This document shows positions 27,172 through 37,377 of a DNA stretch of 64,000 bases, in pieces (within the stretch, counting starts at the first letter, position 1; every line of letters starts with the position of its first letter). Position numbers and translations under genes: made by a program. A model generated the notes under the pieces. That model ran no database searches. It was not told the origin of the DNA and saw nothing but the letters and a program-made list of their open reading frames with translations. Source of the stretch: JAGTVG01 sp942491935 (lineage in GTDB: Bacteria > Bacteroidota > Bacteroidia > Cytophagales > Cyclobacteriaceae); assembly GCA_942491935.1 (NCBI GenBank), contig CALOCZ010000001.1, forward strand, positions 8,039 to 72,038. The letters run 5' to 3'.

Positions 27172-29559
27172 ATGAGATGTTACAAACTATTTTTAAGCAT
27201 ATTTTTTACAACTGTATTTTTCTTCGGTATGAGTTGTAATGATAAAACGGCAAATTATAAAGATCCTGAATTGCCCATCGATGAGCGCGTAAAAGATCTA
27301 TTGAGTCGAATGACCCTGGAAGAAAAAGCCTGGCAAATGGTGAGTGTGAATAATGAAGTGAAAGACTCTATCGAAATTTCAGTTGATGGGATCATCAATG
27401 TTGATAAGGTAAAATCTTTGTTGCCGTACGGAGTCGGACAAATAACAAGGCTTAGTGAGACCAAAGGAGGGGACAGTCAGACATCCACAAGCGAACGACC
27501 TCCTCTAACTGCTTATGAAAATGCTGAACTGGCAAATAAACTACAAAAGTTTTTTGTGGAAGAAACAAGGCTTGGAATTCCTGCTATCTTTCATGAAGAA
27601 TGCCTCCATGGGATGGTAGCCAGTCATACGACAAGCACTCCACATCCGATCGCAATGGCTGGAACATTCAACCCTGAACTGGTAGAAGAAGTTTACTCCA
27701 TGATTGCCAAGGAAACAAGATTGAGGGGAGGACATCAGGCATTAACACCTGTAGTTGACATCGCAAGAGATGCCCGTTGGGGCAGAGTGGAAGAGACTTT
27801 TGGTGAAGACCCTTACCTTACAGGAATAATGGGAACGGCTGTAATAAAAGGATTCAGGGAGATGCCACTTTCAAGAACAAGGATCGAATAGTAGGTACCT
27901 TAAAGCATTTTGCGGGCCATGGTCAACCTGAGGGAGGTACCAATACAGCTCCAGCCAATTATTCTGAAAGAGATCTTAAGAGAAATTCACTTTTACCCTT
28001 TTAAAGAAGCCATTCAAAAAGGAGGCGCTTTGAGTGTGATGACTACATACCATGAGTTGGATGGCGTACCGATCAATGCCAATATATGGCTGGTTAGGGA
28101 TTTGTTAAGAGATGAATGGGGATTTAAGGGATTCGTGGTTTCGGACTATTACTCGATCCGGGAAATGCACGAAAGGTATGGAATAGGAGCACACCGGGTG
28201 GCAGCAAATGGCAAACACGCCGCGGAACTGGCTATAAGAGCAGGTGTGAATATTGAATTACCAAATCCGGATTGTTATGAATATATTGTTGAATTAGTTA
28301 ATGAAGGCACTATTCCTGAATCAATGATCGATGAACTTGTGGGAGAGATGCTACGTGTGAAGTTCCAACTGGGTTTATTTGGAGATCCTTATGTAGATCC
28401 TGATAAAGCACAGGCATTCAGCGGTTCGGAAGAAAACAGGGAACTGGCCAAAAAGGGAGCATTGCAGGCCATTACCTTATTGGAGAATAAAAACAATGTA
28501 GCTCCTCTTGACCTCAGTTCCATCAAAAACATAGCAGTTATAGGTCCCAATGCCGACAGGGTAAATGCAGGTGGTTATAGTGGTGAACCCAATTATTATT
28601 CTACCCTCCTGGATGGTATAAAAGAAAAAGCTGGGGATAAAGCTAATATTCAATATGCTGAAGGTTGCCGCATAACCATCGGAGGTTCCTGGGTTGAGGA
28701 TGAAATAACTTTCCCTGATCCCGGAGAAGAAAAACAAAAAATTGCAGAAGCAGTGAAGGTGGCTCAAGAAGCGGATGTAATTGTGCTGGGAATAGGAGGG
28801 AATGAGCAAACCTCTCGTGAAGCATGGAATATGTATCATATGGGCGATCGTGCAGATCTGCAATTGGTGGGAATGCAGGATGAACTGATCGATGCATTGC
28901 ATGCGACAGGAAAGCCTATCATAGCTTTTCTTTTCAATGGCAGGCCATTAGCTTTCAACAACCTCATTGAAAAAGCTGACGCGATATTCGAATGCTGGTA
29001 CATTGGACAGGAGGCAGGATATGCAATTGCAGATGTATTATTTGGGGATTATAATCCTGGTGGGAAATTACCTATATCTTTCCCTCGTTCAGTCGGACAT
29101 ATTCCCGTGTATTATAACCATAAACCTTCTGCAAGACGTGGATATTTCAATGATGATGTCACACCCCTTTATCCATTCGGGTATGGACTGAGTTATACAT
29201 CTTTTGAATTAAGTAATCTGAGATTATCAAAGTCAGAGATAAACAAAGATGATAATCTGGATGTATTGATCGATATCAAAAATACAGGAAACCGGGACGG
29301 TGATGAAGTAATACAGCTTTATATCCGGGATGATCTCAGCACGGTTACAAGGCCTGTAAAGGAACTCAAAGATTTTGAACGGGTAAATGTAAAGGCCGGA
29401 GAAACAAAAACTGTTACTTTATCAATTACGCCTGAAAAACTCGCCTTTTATGACATTAATATGGAGTTTCTCGTAGAACCGGGAGAATTTGCAGTGTTGG
29501 TAGGTACTTCTTCTGATGACAAAGACCTGCAGGAAATTAAATTCAATGTATTGCCGTAG
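27172..29559 (+). pseudogene. GH3 beta-glucosidase-like lipoprotein, two frameshifts
   Basis: A secreted GH3 enzyme of about 795 residues in three frames. The lipobox is FGMSC (Cys22). The first frame has ERVKDLLSRMTLEEKAWQM, EECLHGM and the DIARDARWGRVEETFGEDPY block, then ends at 27891. The middle, NKDRIVGTLKHFAGHGQPEG, is in a second frame from about 27,860; the third resumes near 27,976 as REIHFYPFKEAIQKG and carries the nucleophile motif VSDYYSI (Asp codon 28144-28146), the GH3-C sandwich and a fibronectin-III-like tail. The enzyme would release beta-linked glucose or xylose. Motif preservation suggests recent breakage or sequencing errors. Confidence 0.85.
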
Positions 29560-29589
29560 CTCAGGAGAATTAAAACATAAACATGAAAC

Positions 29590-30807
29590 ATGAAAAATAA
29601 TTACTTTTTAATCTCGTCAGTGGTTTTGTTTTCCATAGTTATAATTATTGGCTGCCAGGAAAAGAAGGAAAACGAACAATTAACTGAAGAATCAAGGGAG
29701 TTATCCTTCGATTCGTTAATAATTTCCAATGAAGCCAATCAATGGTTTGCACGGGCGCTTGCTGATCTGAACAATGATGGCCTTCTGGATGTCGCATTTA
29801 TTAATGAAGCCGGGTTCGGCGGATCACTGGGTGTGATGATAGGAAGTAAAGAAGCTGGTTGGACAATCGATTGGGTTGCTGATACGGCTCCAAATGGAGG
29901 TGTTTTTTCATGTGGCGACATGGAGGTTGGAGATATCGATGGGGATGGAAAAACAGATATACTGGCACCGCAGAATAATGGTGAGTGGACTGACAAACCC
30001 AAAGTCCATACTTTTTACTGGTATTCCTATCCTGAGAAAGAAGCTCATTATATTGGTATGTCCGAGGAATACATCAAGGATGTTAGTTTGGCAGATCTAA
30101 ATAAAGATGGCAAGTTGGATCTGGTTGGAATATCATTTGACGGGAGCTGTGTGATCATTTATGAGCAGATCGATCCTGACAACTGGAAGGTTGTCCAGCT
30201 ACTTGAAGCACCAAATATCCATGAAGGCATGGATGTAGGCGATATCAACGGTGATGGATATTTAGATATTGCTGCAAATGGATATTGGGTAGAAAATCCA
30301 CAAGGTGATATGGACGGCAACTGGGAGTTGATGGAAATTGATTCGATATGGCACAATCAAACAGGTGACTGGTCACAAAAATGCGACTAAGCATTTATGT
30401 GCCGATATTGACAAGGATGGTAAATCTGAAGTTTTTATTTCACATTCAGAAAGGGCCGGATATCCTGTAGCATATAAATTGATCGGTACGGCAGAAAACA
30501 GTAGACATTATCATCGATGAATTGCCAGCTGCTCACACCTTGCAGGTTGCTGATATGGACAATGATGGTGATCTTGATGTTGTCACTGGTGTCAGCCGGA
30601 ACAGGGCAGTTAATATCGATGCAGGATTAGCTGATTATTATCATGCTAAACGAGGGCCTGAATAAGTGGACAAAGAAAATTGTAGATATGGAAAGTATTT
30701 ATAATGGTCATGTTGGTGATTTCGATGGGGATGGGGATATGGATATCTTCAGATTAACAAGTCATGACGCTGAGAAATATGAGCTGCTTATCAATCAATT
30801 GAAATAA
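29590..30807 (+). pseudogene. FG-GAP/VCBS-repeat lipoprotein, three frameshifts
   Basis: A lipoprotein (IIIGC, Cys22) made of calcium-binding FG-GAP/VCBS propeller repeats, each with a DxDxDG-like core: ALADLNNDGLLDVAF, VGDIDGDGKTDIL, LADLNKDGKLDLVG, VGDINGDGYLDIAA. Frameshifts near 30,375, 30,505 and 30,650 move later repeats (ADIDKDGKSEVF, ADMDNDGDLDVVTG, VGDFDGDGDMDIF) into other frames; the end is at 30807. Intact, it would be about 405 residues and surface-exposed. It follows the GH3 gene by 30 bases and was probably co-transcribed with it. Confidence 0.8.
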
Positions 30808-30905
30808 TAAGCAGGTAGGGTCTTTTATAGGTTAATTGAGGTATGGGAGCCCATATAAATGCAAGGAATTGATGGGAAGTTGTCAGATTTTTTAGAGAAT
30901 CTCTT

Positions 30906-31688
30906 TTAGGGGATAAATCCGTTCCATTTTTCTTTTACCAGATCCGGTCTGGGCACAAACAGGAATTTGTTCAAATCTTCCTCAAATTGGGTATAGATAG
31001 GTTTCCCTGGTTCCAGGCCAAAATCCTTGTAAATTTCAGGTGATTTCTCAATCAGCTCTTTTTTGATATATCTGTCATTACCTTTCCAGGTTATTCCATT
31101 TCTATCCTCCAAAAGTGGAAAAAATGCCAAACCGCCATGTGCTCTGACATCCTCATATTCAAAACCATAATCTCGATCGCACCAGGCTCCGAATGTTAGA
31201 GGTTCTTCCGGGTTTGCACTAATAGTGGCATGAGCCCAGAAGGGTGGTACAATTACTACTTCGCCTGGTTTTGCCCTGACAGCAAAACATCTTCCCGGAT
31301 CATCTTTAGCAGTTTCCTGCATATAGATAATTGCTTCGCCGGACCATATCTCATAAACCTCAGGAGTTGACCAGCCATTGGCATAGCTTGACTTCTTGTG
31401 GATATGCCCCTGGCTTCTAACTGGTTCTTCGCCTAAAGTGCCGGCTGCATAGGTAACAACACCAAAAAGTTGATGAATTTCTTTGAGCTTTGTAAGATGT
31501 TTTTTCTTTCCTACATCCATGGCAATGGAATAAACCTCATCAGGGCCTTCACAATTAGGATCTGACAAGCTTTTTCGAATCGAATCAAGTGTGCGTATTT
31601 CCACTTCAGGGCCAAATACGTCTTCACCGTATAAAAAGCCGAAGGGCTTTACTGTTACTTCGATATTAAATCCTGGATAAAAATTCAT
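30906..31688 (-). CDS. pgiA: Cupin-type phosphoglucose isomerase (archaeal-type GPI)
   Basis: A 260-residue cytoplasmic cupin. The metal site is visible: GHIHKKS with His95 and His97, the EVYEIWSGEA strand with the Glu ligand near 113, and PPFWAH with His153. This is the pattern of cupin phosphoglucose isomerases, which interconvert glucose-6-phosphate and fructose-6-phosphate. It is longer than the minimal 190-residue form. It lies downstream of, and on the same strand as, a secreted glycosidase, ManA, ROK kinase and a second cupin GPI, 281 bases from the nearest, so may have its own promoter. Confidence 0.82.
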   Translation of the reverse strand: MNFYPGFNIEVTVKPFGFLYGEDVFGPEVEIRTLDSIRKSLSDPNCEGPDEVYSIAMDVGKKKHLTKLKEIHQLFGVVTYAAGTLGEEPVRSQGHIHKKSSYANGWSTPEVYEIWSGEAIIYMQETAKDDPGRCFAVRAKPGEVVIVPPFWAHATISANPEEPLTFGAWCDRDYGFEYEDVRAHGGLAFFPLLEDRNGITWKGNDRYIKKELIEKSPEIYKDFGLEPGKPIYTQFEEDLNKFLFVPRPDLVKEKWNGFIP

Positions 31689-31969
31689 ATTTCACCAATA
31701 ATTACCTTAATTCTCGTCTTTCAAACCCATTGTATGCACCATAATTTTAAGTGCTCTTTTTTATAGATTATCCCTTTCATGGTCCAAAACCTGTTGAATT
31801 GCTTTAATTCTTAATTATCATCTTCACTCTAAACAGATCCAATCCATTTTAAGCATCCCCATTCATCTTTTAAATTCCTTATGCTAACATTTTATGACTG
31901 CCTTACATTGTATACAAAAACAAAACAACCTAAGATTCAGGGCTAAGGATTTTACTAAAATATAAACAA

Positions 31970-33466
31970 CTATTGAAGAAAAATACCTTTGTCATCTTGC
32001 AGCAGATGGTAGCTGGACAAGTTTGATATACTTCTTGAAGGCAGATCAATCTTCAACTTTTTGAAATCTTCATATCTGCTGACCGGTTCCAGTTTGAATC
32101 CAGTTTCATTCACCTTATCCTTTGTCACCAGATAATGATTCAGTTTTTCCCCTTCAAAATTTTTAACATTCATAATGATGGATCTTGATTCATTGGCTTT
32201 GTTTACCAGTATAATGCTGATCTCACCTTTTGGGCTCATCAGGGCTATAGACATCACTTCCTCTTCGGATATATTCATATTACATTCCAGCACTTTTGAA
32301 TACTTCGATAAAAACCTGGAAATGATCCCAAATCCGTAGTATGCTTCCGGTTCCGGATTCACTACTGATAAATACTTTTTATTCGGAATATCATAGGTCT
32401 TAACCAATTGCCACTGCCCGTCGAGGTCACCGCGATTGGTAAAACTCCAGCGGTTAAAGGCATCAACATTAGCCCTCAACCCACGGATTACATCGCAAGC
32501 ATTTGATATGGCTGCATCAAATGATTTCTGATTAGGATCATCTTTGCCCCAGCCAAGATTCATATTCCCATATTCTGTCAGGAAAAATGGCTTTCCTTGT
32601 GTATGAGCCCAATCCGCCCACTTCTTCAAGTTAGCTTCACCTTCATCGGTCACACCATGATAGCTATGTATATCTATAGCACCAAAATTATTAGCCATAT
32701 CCAGCTTTTCGTGATCAAAAGGTGGCATATCTGTCCAGTCCGGACCAGATATAGGAATACTAATGTTACGATCGTCAAACTCCTTTCTCAGTCTTGCCCA
32801 TGCATCTTTGATATTGCCCTCATTTTCTCCGTACTCCCACCAGTATCCCCAGGTACCACCGGGAGGCTCGTTGGTCATACAGAAATATTTAATACATGTG
32901 TATCCTTTTTCAAGGGTTAAGTATTCTATTATAGTAGCAATGCCATTCGCATAATCATTCAGGTCTTTTGGTGCACTGATCAAAGGATGGATACCCGGCA
33001 GAGCATTCCATTCTACATTCATCCACATTTGCTGAAGAAATACATCAACATCATTCTCCTGCGCCCAGTCGAGAATATTATACAGAGCCTGCATCTCTTC
33101 ATTTTTCCAATCAAATTGACCCTTCTCAGGCTCATACATCCGTTGACTTAGCTCAACTCTTACAAAATTCATTCCCAGCCAGGAGGCGTAATCCTTGATT
33201 TGTTGCCATGCCTTTTTATCCGACACAGGTGGATTGCCTCCAAAAGCACTTCCTCTCGCGCCAGTTTCGCGTACAGGAATGGTATATTTTTCATTGTTAA
33301 AAGGAAATTCTGCGCTAATGGCATGCCAGGAAGCCCCCATTCCACCTTTCATAGTGTGAAGGATCTTGGAAGCATCAACTGAAATATGAACAGATTTCGT
33401 TCCCGGATTATTAAATGCACTTAAAAAAGTAATTAAAAAGATTAGGCTATAAAATGATTGTTTCAT
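31970..33466 (-). CDS. Secreted clan GH-A glycosidase (GH5/GH30-like)
   Basis: A 498-residue protein if started at the ATG at 33466, which gives a clean signal peptide (MKQSFYSLIFLITFLSAF); an upstream ATG at 33511 would overlap the ManA gene. A TIM barrel is indicated by NFVRVELSQRMYEPEKGQF, the acid/base in CMTNEPPGG (Glu200) and the nucleophile in FFLTEYG (Glu298). A C-terminal beta domain (about 375-490) resembles the sandwich of GH30-type enzymes. Substrate unknown. It starts 11 bases after the ManA-like gene and so is in the same operon as sugar phosphate enzymes. Confidence 0.82.
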   Translation of the reverse strand: MKQSFYSLIFLITFLSAFNNPGTKSVHISVDASKILHTMKGGMGASWHAISAEFPFNNEKYTIPVRETGARGSAFGGNPPVSDKKAWQQIKDYASWLGMNFVRVELSQRMYEPEKGQFDWKNEEMQALYNILDWAQENDVDVFLQQMWMNVEWNALPGIHPLISAPKDLNDYANGIATIIEYLTLEKGYTCIKYFCMTNEPPGGTWGYWWEYGENEGNIKDAWARLRKEFDDRNISIPISGPDWTDMPPFDHEKLDMANNFGAIDIHSYHGVTDEGEANLKKWADWAHTQGKPFFLTEYGNMNLGWGKDDPNQKSFDAAISNACDVIRGLRANVDAFNRWSFTNRGDLDGQWQLVKTYDIPNKKYLSVVNPEPEAYYGFGIISRFLSKYSKVLECNMNISEEEVMSIALMSPKGEISIILVNKANESRSIIMNVKNFEGEKLNHYLVTKDKVNETGFKLEPVSRYEDFKKLKIDLPSRSISNLSSYHLLQDDKGIFLQ

Positions 33467-33477
33467 AAAGATATTTT

Positions 33478-35223
33478 TTAATGTCGAACAAATGCTTTCA
33501 ATGTACCGCACCTTTTCCCTTCTGACTTTCCGTATGGCCTGATTGTATAAGGGCCCAGGTGCGCAGGCATTATCCAGACTTCTGCATAATGGACTACAAA
33601 TGGTTCGAATTCATTTTTTCGACTTTCTATGATTGCTTCTTCACCTTCGACAAGGCAATTTACATCTACACTATCATGCCTTTTATGCAAAACCGGCTTC
33701 GTGAACCAATGCCGTCTGGTTTCGATAAATTCTCTTTCGTGTAGTCCGGTGCGTTCTTCAACCCAACCATCGCCCTCAGCAATAACTTCAATACAATTGA
33801 TCAGTTCCTTTTGGGTGTATTCTTCCTTTCTGTTCCATTGAATATTGGCCTTTCCATGCTCAATATTGATCGGTCTTGGTTTTCCATCCATTCCCAGCCT
33901 GCCCCAGTCCCACAGTTTGAAGGTGAAGATATATGGAGTAGCAGATATTTCCAGAACAAGAGAATCGATTCCGGAGCAGTGTACAGTACCTCCCGGGATC
34001 AGTACATGATCATGCTTCTTAACAGGCCATTTTGCAACATGCTTTTCTGCATCAAATCGCCCTGTTAATTTCGATCCTTCAAGTTCGGCAATCATCTCAT
34101 CCGGATCCACATTATCTTTCAAGCCAAGATATACAAATGCGCCTTTTTTAGCATCCAACATATAGTAACTTTCATCCTGTGTGTAGTGCATGCCAAATTT
34201 CTCCTGGATATATTCAGTCAAAGGGTGCACTTGCAGGCTAAGATTCCCTCCGTTAAAAGTGTCCAGAAAATCATATCTTATTGGAAATTCATCTCCGAAA
34301 CGAGCATGTACCGGTTTCCCCAGTAGTTTTTCCGGATATAGAAAAACCAGATTAATCGATGGTGTTTCAATGATATCATTTCCAAATTTCAAGAACAAAC
34401 TGTTTTCTTCCGGGACACAATTGAAGCACCAGGCATAATTCTGTGCACTTTTGTCAAGATTGCATTTTTCTTTCATCCACTGCCCGCCCCATGGTCCCGG
34501 ATCGAAAAAGGGTACCACACTGAACGGACGATTAATTGTTTCTTCGAGTCCTGCCAGTATACCTTTACCAGTCACCATTTTGGGTTGGTCAGGAATGTTA
34601 GTGTCAAGTACATAGTCCCATTTATCATATAATTTCTTTTTGAGCCTGTCACATGCCCTCCAATCGACAAAAATACCTTGCTTATACAGAAGCATCCAAT
34701 CTTCAGTATCCCGGTTTTTTACTCCAACATTATCCACAAGGTGCTTTCTCATCCGCATCTGAATTTCCCATCTCGCCATATCAGCATATACCAGCAAATC
34801 ATAATGATCAGAAATGAGCGATGCTCCAACACCATAAATGATAGTGATTCCTTTGCTCTCATCAATTAGTTTTTGTTGTTTCACGGCTCTATGCTGATCC
34901 ATGAAATTCTCAATATTTAGCCTGGTCAGATAACCGAAAACACGATCATTCGTTACGTCGGGGTATACCAATTGTTTGATTTCCTGTTCGTTTAACATTA
35001 CATCGCGGGAATTAATCCAAAGATCATGATTCAAACCAGTTTGTAAAGCCTCTGTCAATTCCTCATCTATTACGCCCTGGTATGTTTCGATTACAATAAT
35101 CTTTTTTTCTTTCTTAATACCTTTGATTGTATCATTCAGTTCAATGCAAATATTTTTCCACCCATTCCAAATCTCGAATGGAGACTTTACTTCAATACAT
35201 GGTTTGTTATTATAATTTGTCAT
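33478..35223 (-). CDS. Long class I mannose-6-phosphate isomerase with kinase-like N-terminal region
   Basis: A 581-residue protein. Residues about 230-581 have type I ManA zinc-site features: SLQVHP (Gln331, His333), DESYYML (Glu351) and GGTVHCSG (His415), so it should interconvert mannose- and fructose-6-phosphate. The first 230 residues are extra: KIIVIETYQGVIDEELTEAL, ITIIYGVGASLI and YADMARWEIQMRMR recall a small-molecule kinase fold, but the P-loop Gly-Lys-Ser is absent. Such long ManA proteins occur in Bacteroidota; the role of the extension is unknown. It lies 15 bases after the ROK gene and 11 before the glycosidase. Confidence 0.82.
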   Translation of the reverse strand: MTNYNNKPCIEVKSPFEIWNGWKNICIELNDTIKGIKKEKKIIVIETYQGVIDEELTEALQTGLNHDLWINSRDVMLNEQEIKQLVYPDVTNDRVFGYLTRLNIENFMDQHRAVKQQKLIDESKGITIIYGVGASLISDHYDLLVYADMARWEIQMRMRKHLVDNVGVKNRDTEDWMLLYKQGIFVDWRACDRLKKKLYDKWDYVLDTNIPDQPKMVTGKGILAGLEETINRPFSVVPFFDPGPWGGQWMKEKCNLDKSAQNYAWCFNCVPEENSLFLKFGNDIIETPSINLVFLYPEKLLGKPVHARFGDEFPIRYDFLDTFNGGNLSLQVHPLTEYIQEKFGMHYTQDESYYMLDAKKGAFVYLGLKDNVDPDEMIAELEGSKLTGRFDAEKHVAKWPVKKHDHVLIPGGTVHCSGIDSLVLEISATPYIFTFKLWDWGRLGMDGKPRPINIEHGKANIQWNRKEEYTQKELINCIEVIAEGDGWVEERTGLHEREFIETRRHWFTKPVLHKRHDSVDVNCLVEGEEAIIESRKNEFEPFVVHYAEVWIMPAHLGPYTIRPYGKSEGKRCGTLKAFVRH

Positions 35224-35238
35224 AGATTTTGTTTCTCT

Positions 35239-36195
35239 TTACGTTTGATTTTTTAAAAGATATTCGCAGCCCAATATTGCATTGAGCTCAGGCCATTGGG
35301 CCTTCACCACTTCAACTTTCCCCCAGGGTGTCCAGGTGTGTTTATTTACAATTTCCTGGAATGCATCGATCATCTCATCATTGTCTTTGACAATCCCTCC
35401 TCCAACGATGACCCTATCCGGATCATAAGCATGGATCATATTTACTATACCAAATCCCCAGACTTTAATACTATGATCTTTCAGTGACAAAGCGAGTTTG
35501 TCACCTTCCTTTGCTAATTTAAAAACCTGTTCGTAATCAATGGTTTCAACCCTGGATAAAGCGCTTTCTTCATATCCATCAGATTCTTTTGCCAGATCGG
35601 GCAATCTCCAGCTAGAGGCTTCAGCCTCTACACATCCGATATTCCCACATTGGCATTCAGTGCCATGGTGGTTGATGGTAAAATGCCCGCCGAGGCATCC
35701 TGCTACAAAGTGTTTTCCTTTGATCAACTTTCCCTCCATCAAAGCTGCACCCCCTATTCCTGTTCCGAGAGTGACCATCACCAGATCATCCGGACCTTTT
35801 CCTGCGCCATACTGCCATTCACCAATCAAGGCAATTCTTGCGTCGTTATCGATCACAAATGGCACAGCAAATGTATCATTAATCCAGTCCTTCAAATTCA
35901 CTTTTGCCGCATCGGGATACTTTACATTTGTTGATAAGATCTCCATTTTCCTGCTGTCCACAATGCCCGGAAAAGTACAGCCAATGCCTCTCAACTCTTT
36001 TATGGTAATATCATTTCTTTCCAGCAGCCTGTCAACCAGATCTTCAATTTTTGGTAATTGCTCTTTCAGGCCAGTATTTGATTCCGCTATAACAATTTCA
36101 GAATCGACCAAATGGCCTTCACTTACCAGGCCAGCTTTTATTCGTGTGCCTCCGAGATCTATGCCTATAATGTATGTCATTGTTTTATTGGTCAT
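35239..36195 (-). CDS. ROK family sugar kinase (glucokinase-like)
   Basis: A 318-residue cytoplasmic kinase. The ATP-binding start IIGIDLGGTRIKAGLV, the catalytic Asp118 in FVIDNDARIA, GTGIGGA, and the ROK zinc motif CQCGNIGCVE (Cys181, Cys183, Cys188) are all present. Most likely it phosphorylates glucose, mannose or another hexose at C6, feeding the two cupin isomerases and ManA beside it. The ATG five codons in (36180) is an equally good start. It is 63 bases downstream of the first cupin GPI gene. Confidence 0.9.
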   Translation of the reverse strand: MTNKTMTYIIGIDLGGTRIKAGLVSEGHLVDSEIVIAESNTGLKEQLPKIEDLVDRLLERNDITIKELRGIGCTFPGIVDSRKMEILSTNVKYPDAAKVNLKDWINDTFAVPFVIDNDARIALIGEWQYGAGKGPDDLVMVTLGTGIGGAALMEGKLIKGKHFVAGCLGGHFTINHHGTECQCGNIGCVEAEASSWRLPDLAKESDGYEESALSRVETIDYEQVFKLAKEGDKLALSLKDHSIKVWGFGIVNMIHAYDPDRVIVGGGIVKDNDEMIDAFQEIVNKHTWTPWGKVEVVKAQWPELNAILGCEYLLKNQT

Positions 36196-36258
36196 TCGTC
36201 ATTTACTGGTAGAATTTTATTTCAATAGTCATTTGATATAATATGCAGGCGTTTAAGT

Positions 36259-36819
36259 TCAACTTTTCACCAATTGCACCTTGCCATCAATCTCCAGTAG
36301 TCGGGCACTGAAGCCCTCTTCGAGAATTGTTCCATAGTCATGCCCTGCATCTGATGGCCAGCAGGCGCCAAAAGTCATAGGTTCATTACCAGTATTCACT
36401 GTGCGATGCGCGACATGGGCAGGCATATAGTGAAGGCTGTCTGGTGTCATCTCTTCCGCCCAGATTTTTCTCTCCTTATCCATCATAAGTAGTATGCCTT
36501 TTCCTTTTATACACCAATAATATTCACCCCGGTCTCCTTTGGAGTGAAAATGTCCTTTAGTCATAAAATACTCATTTCCCACCCTTCCGGGATAAATCGT
36601 GGTATTCCCGAAAAATAATCCTCCTTCAGTACCTTCCGATACTGGGAAGTAGTACTGAACCCGATAAACCAATTGTCCGGGATCCAGTTGCGACCATGCA
36701 GATTCATCGGCAAATATCCCTTTAAGATCTCCGATCCTTGTTGTTTTCTCTTCAACCTGATCACCGTTCAGTTCAGCATTAGTATTATTAAAGAATAAGC
36801 TTGGTTTAATGATACTCAT
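36259..36819 (-). CDS. pgiA: Cupin-type phosphoglucose isomerase, short form
   Basis: A 186-residue cupin of the usual length for the family. GHFHSKGDRGEYYWCIKGKG supplies His90, His92 and Glu99, and MPAHVAHRTVN supplies His138, the four metal ligands of cupin phosphoglucose isomerase. It is the first gene of the minus-strand sugar cluster (cupin GPI, ROK kinase, ManA, glycosidase, second cupin GPI). Its presence beside a second homologue differing in length suggests the two act on different sugar phosphates. Confidence 0.87.
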   Translation of the reverse strand: MSIIKPSLFFNNTNAELNGDQVEEKTTRIGDLKGIFADESAWSQLDPGQLVYRVQYYFPVSEGTEGGLFFGNTTIYPGRVGNEYFMTKGHFHSKGDRGEYYWCIKGKGILLMMDKERKIWAEEMTPDSLHYMPAHVAHRTVNTGNEPMTFGACWPSDAGHDYGTILEEGFSARLLEIDGKVQLVKS

Positions 36820-37005
36820 CTATAAAGTTTTATTTCGTGATAATTATATTTAACATTCCATGCTATCAATTATTGTCAGCTGATCGCATCCTTAATATGG
36901 GCCTATCTGTTGATTTTTTTAAACCTATTCCTATAATAGGCCCATATTGATCCAGGATTATATTTTCGAATTTAAGCATTTAAAAAATTACTTGTACTTA
37001 TTGCA

Positions 37006-37269
37006 TCAATTCAATGTTCTGTTACGCACTTCCCGCTGGGTTTCTGTCGGCAAATTCACGAAACGTTCGCTGAAACCTCAAACCCGTACAATCAGGTTTT
37101 GATATTTTTCAGGATTTTTCATAACATCTTTAAGTTCGCCTTTGCTGTTAACTGTGAGCAAAGCATGTGTGCCCCCTTTTCGAAATATGTCACGATTGTG
37201 TTTTACCTGAAACATAGTTCCGTTTGATGCCAGTTTTTGGTATTTTACGTCGAAAATATTTTTAACCAA
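37006..37269 (-). pseudogene. C-terminal remnant of a glycyl radical enzyme
   Basis: The minus-strand frame KHNRDIFRKGGTHALLTVNS, then NPEKYQNLIVRV, a TGA at 37078-37080, then GFSERFVNLPTETQREVRNR to a stop at 37006 matches the C-terminus of pyruvate-formate-lyase-like glycyl radical enzymes, whose hallmark is RV(x)G(Y/F). The stop replaces the residue just before the radical glycine. Upstream the frame extends some 50 bases more to another stop, so at most 110 codons of an enzyme of about 800 remain. No activase is nearby. Clearly a relic. Confidence 0.7.
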
Positions 37270-37377
37270 ATTGATGAAACCAGATATTGTTGTGATTTTT
37301 GTTGAATACCAATTTGCTTACCCAATAATTAAAAATCAAGAGGGAGAAACACTAATGAATGAAAAAATCAACCGGAT

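Noticed and set aside
31689..31969. Missed gene between the secreted glycosidase and the long cupin GPI
   Set aside because: Only short frames without coding character were found.
30906..36819. Complete polysaccharide utilisation locus
   Set aside because: No SusC/SusD-type transporter or binding protein accompanies the enzymes.
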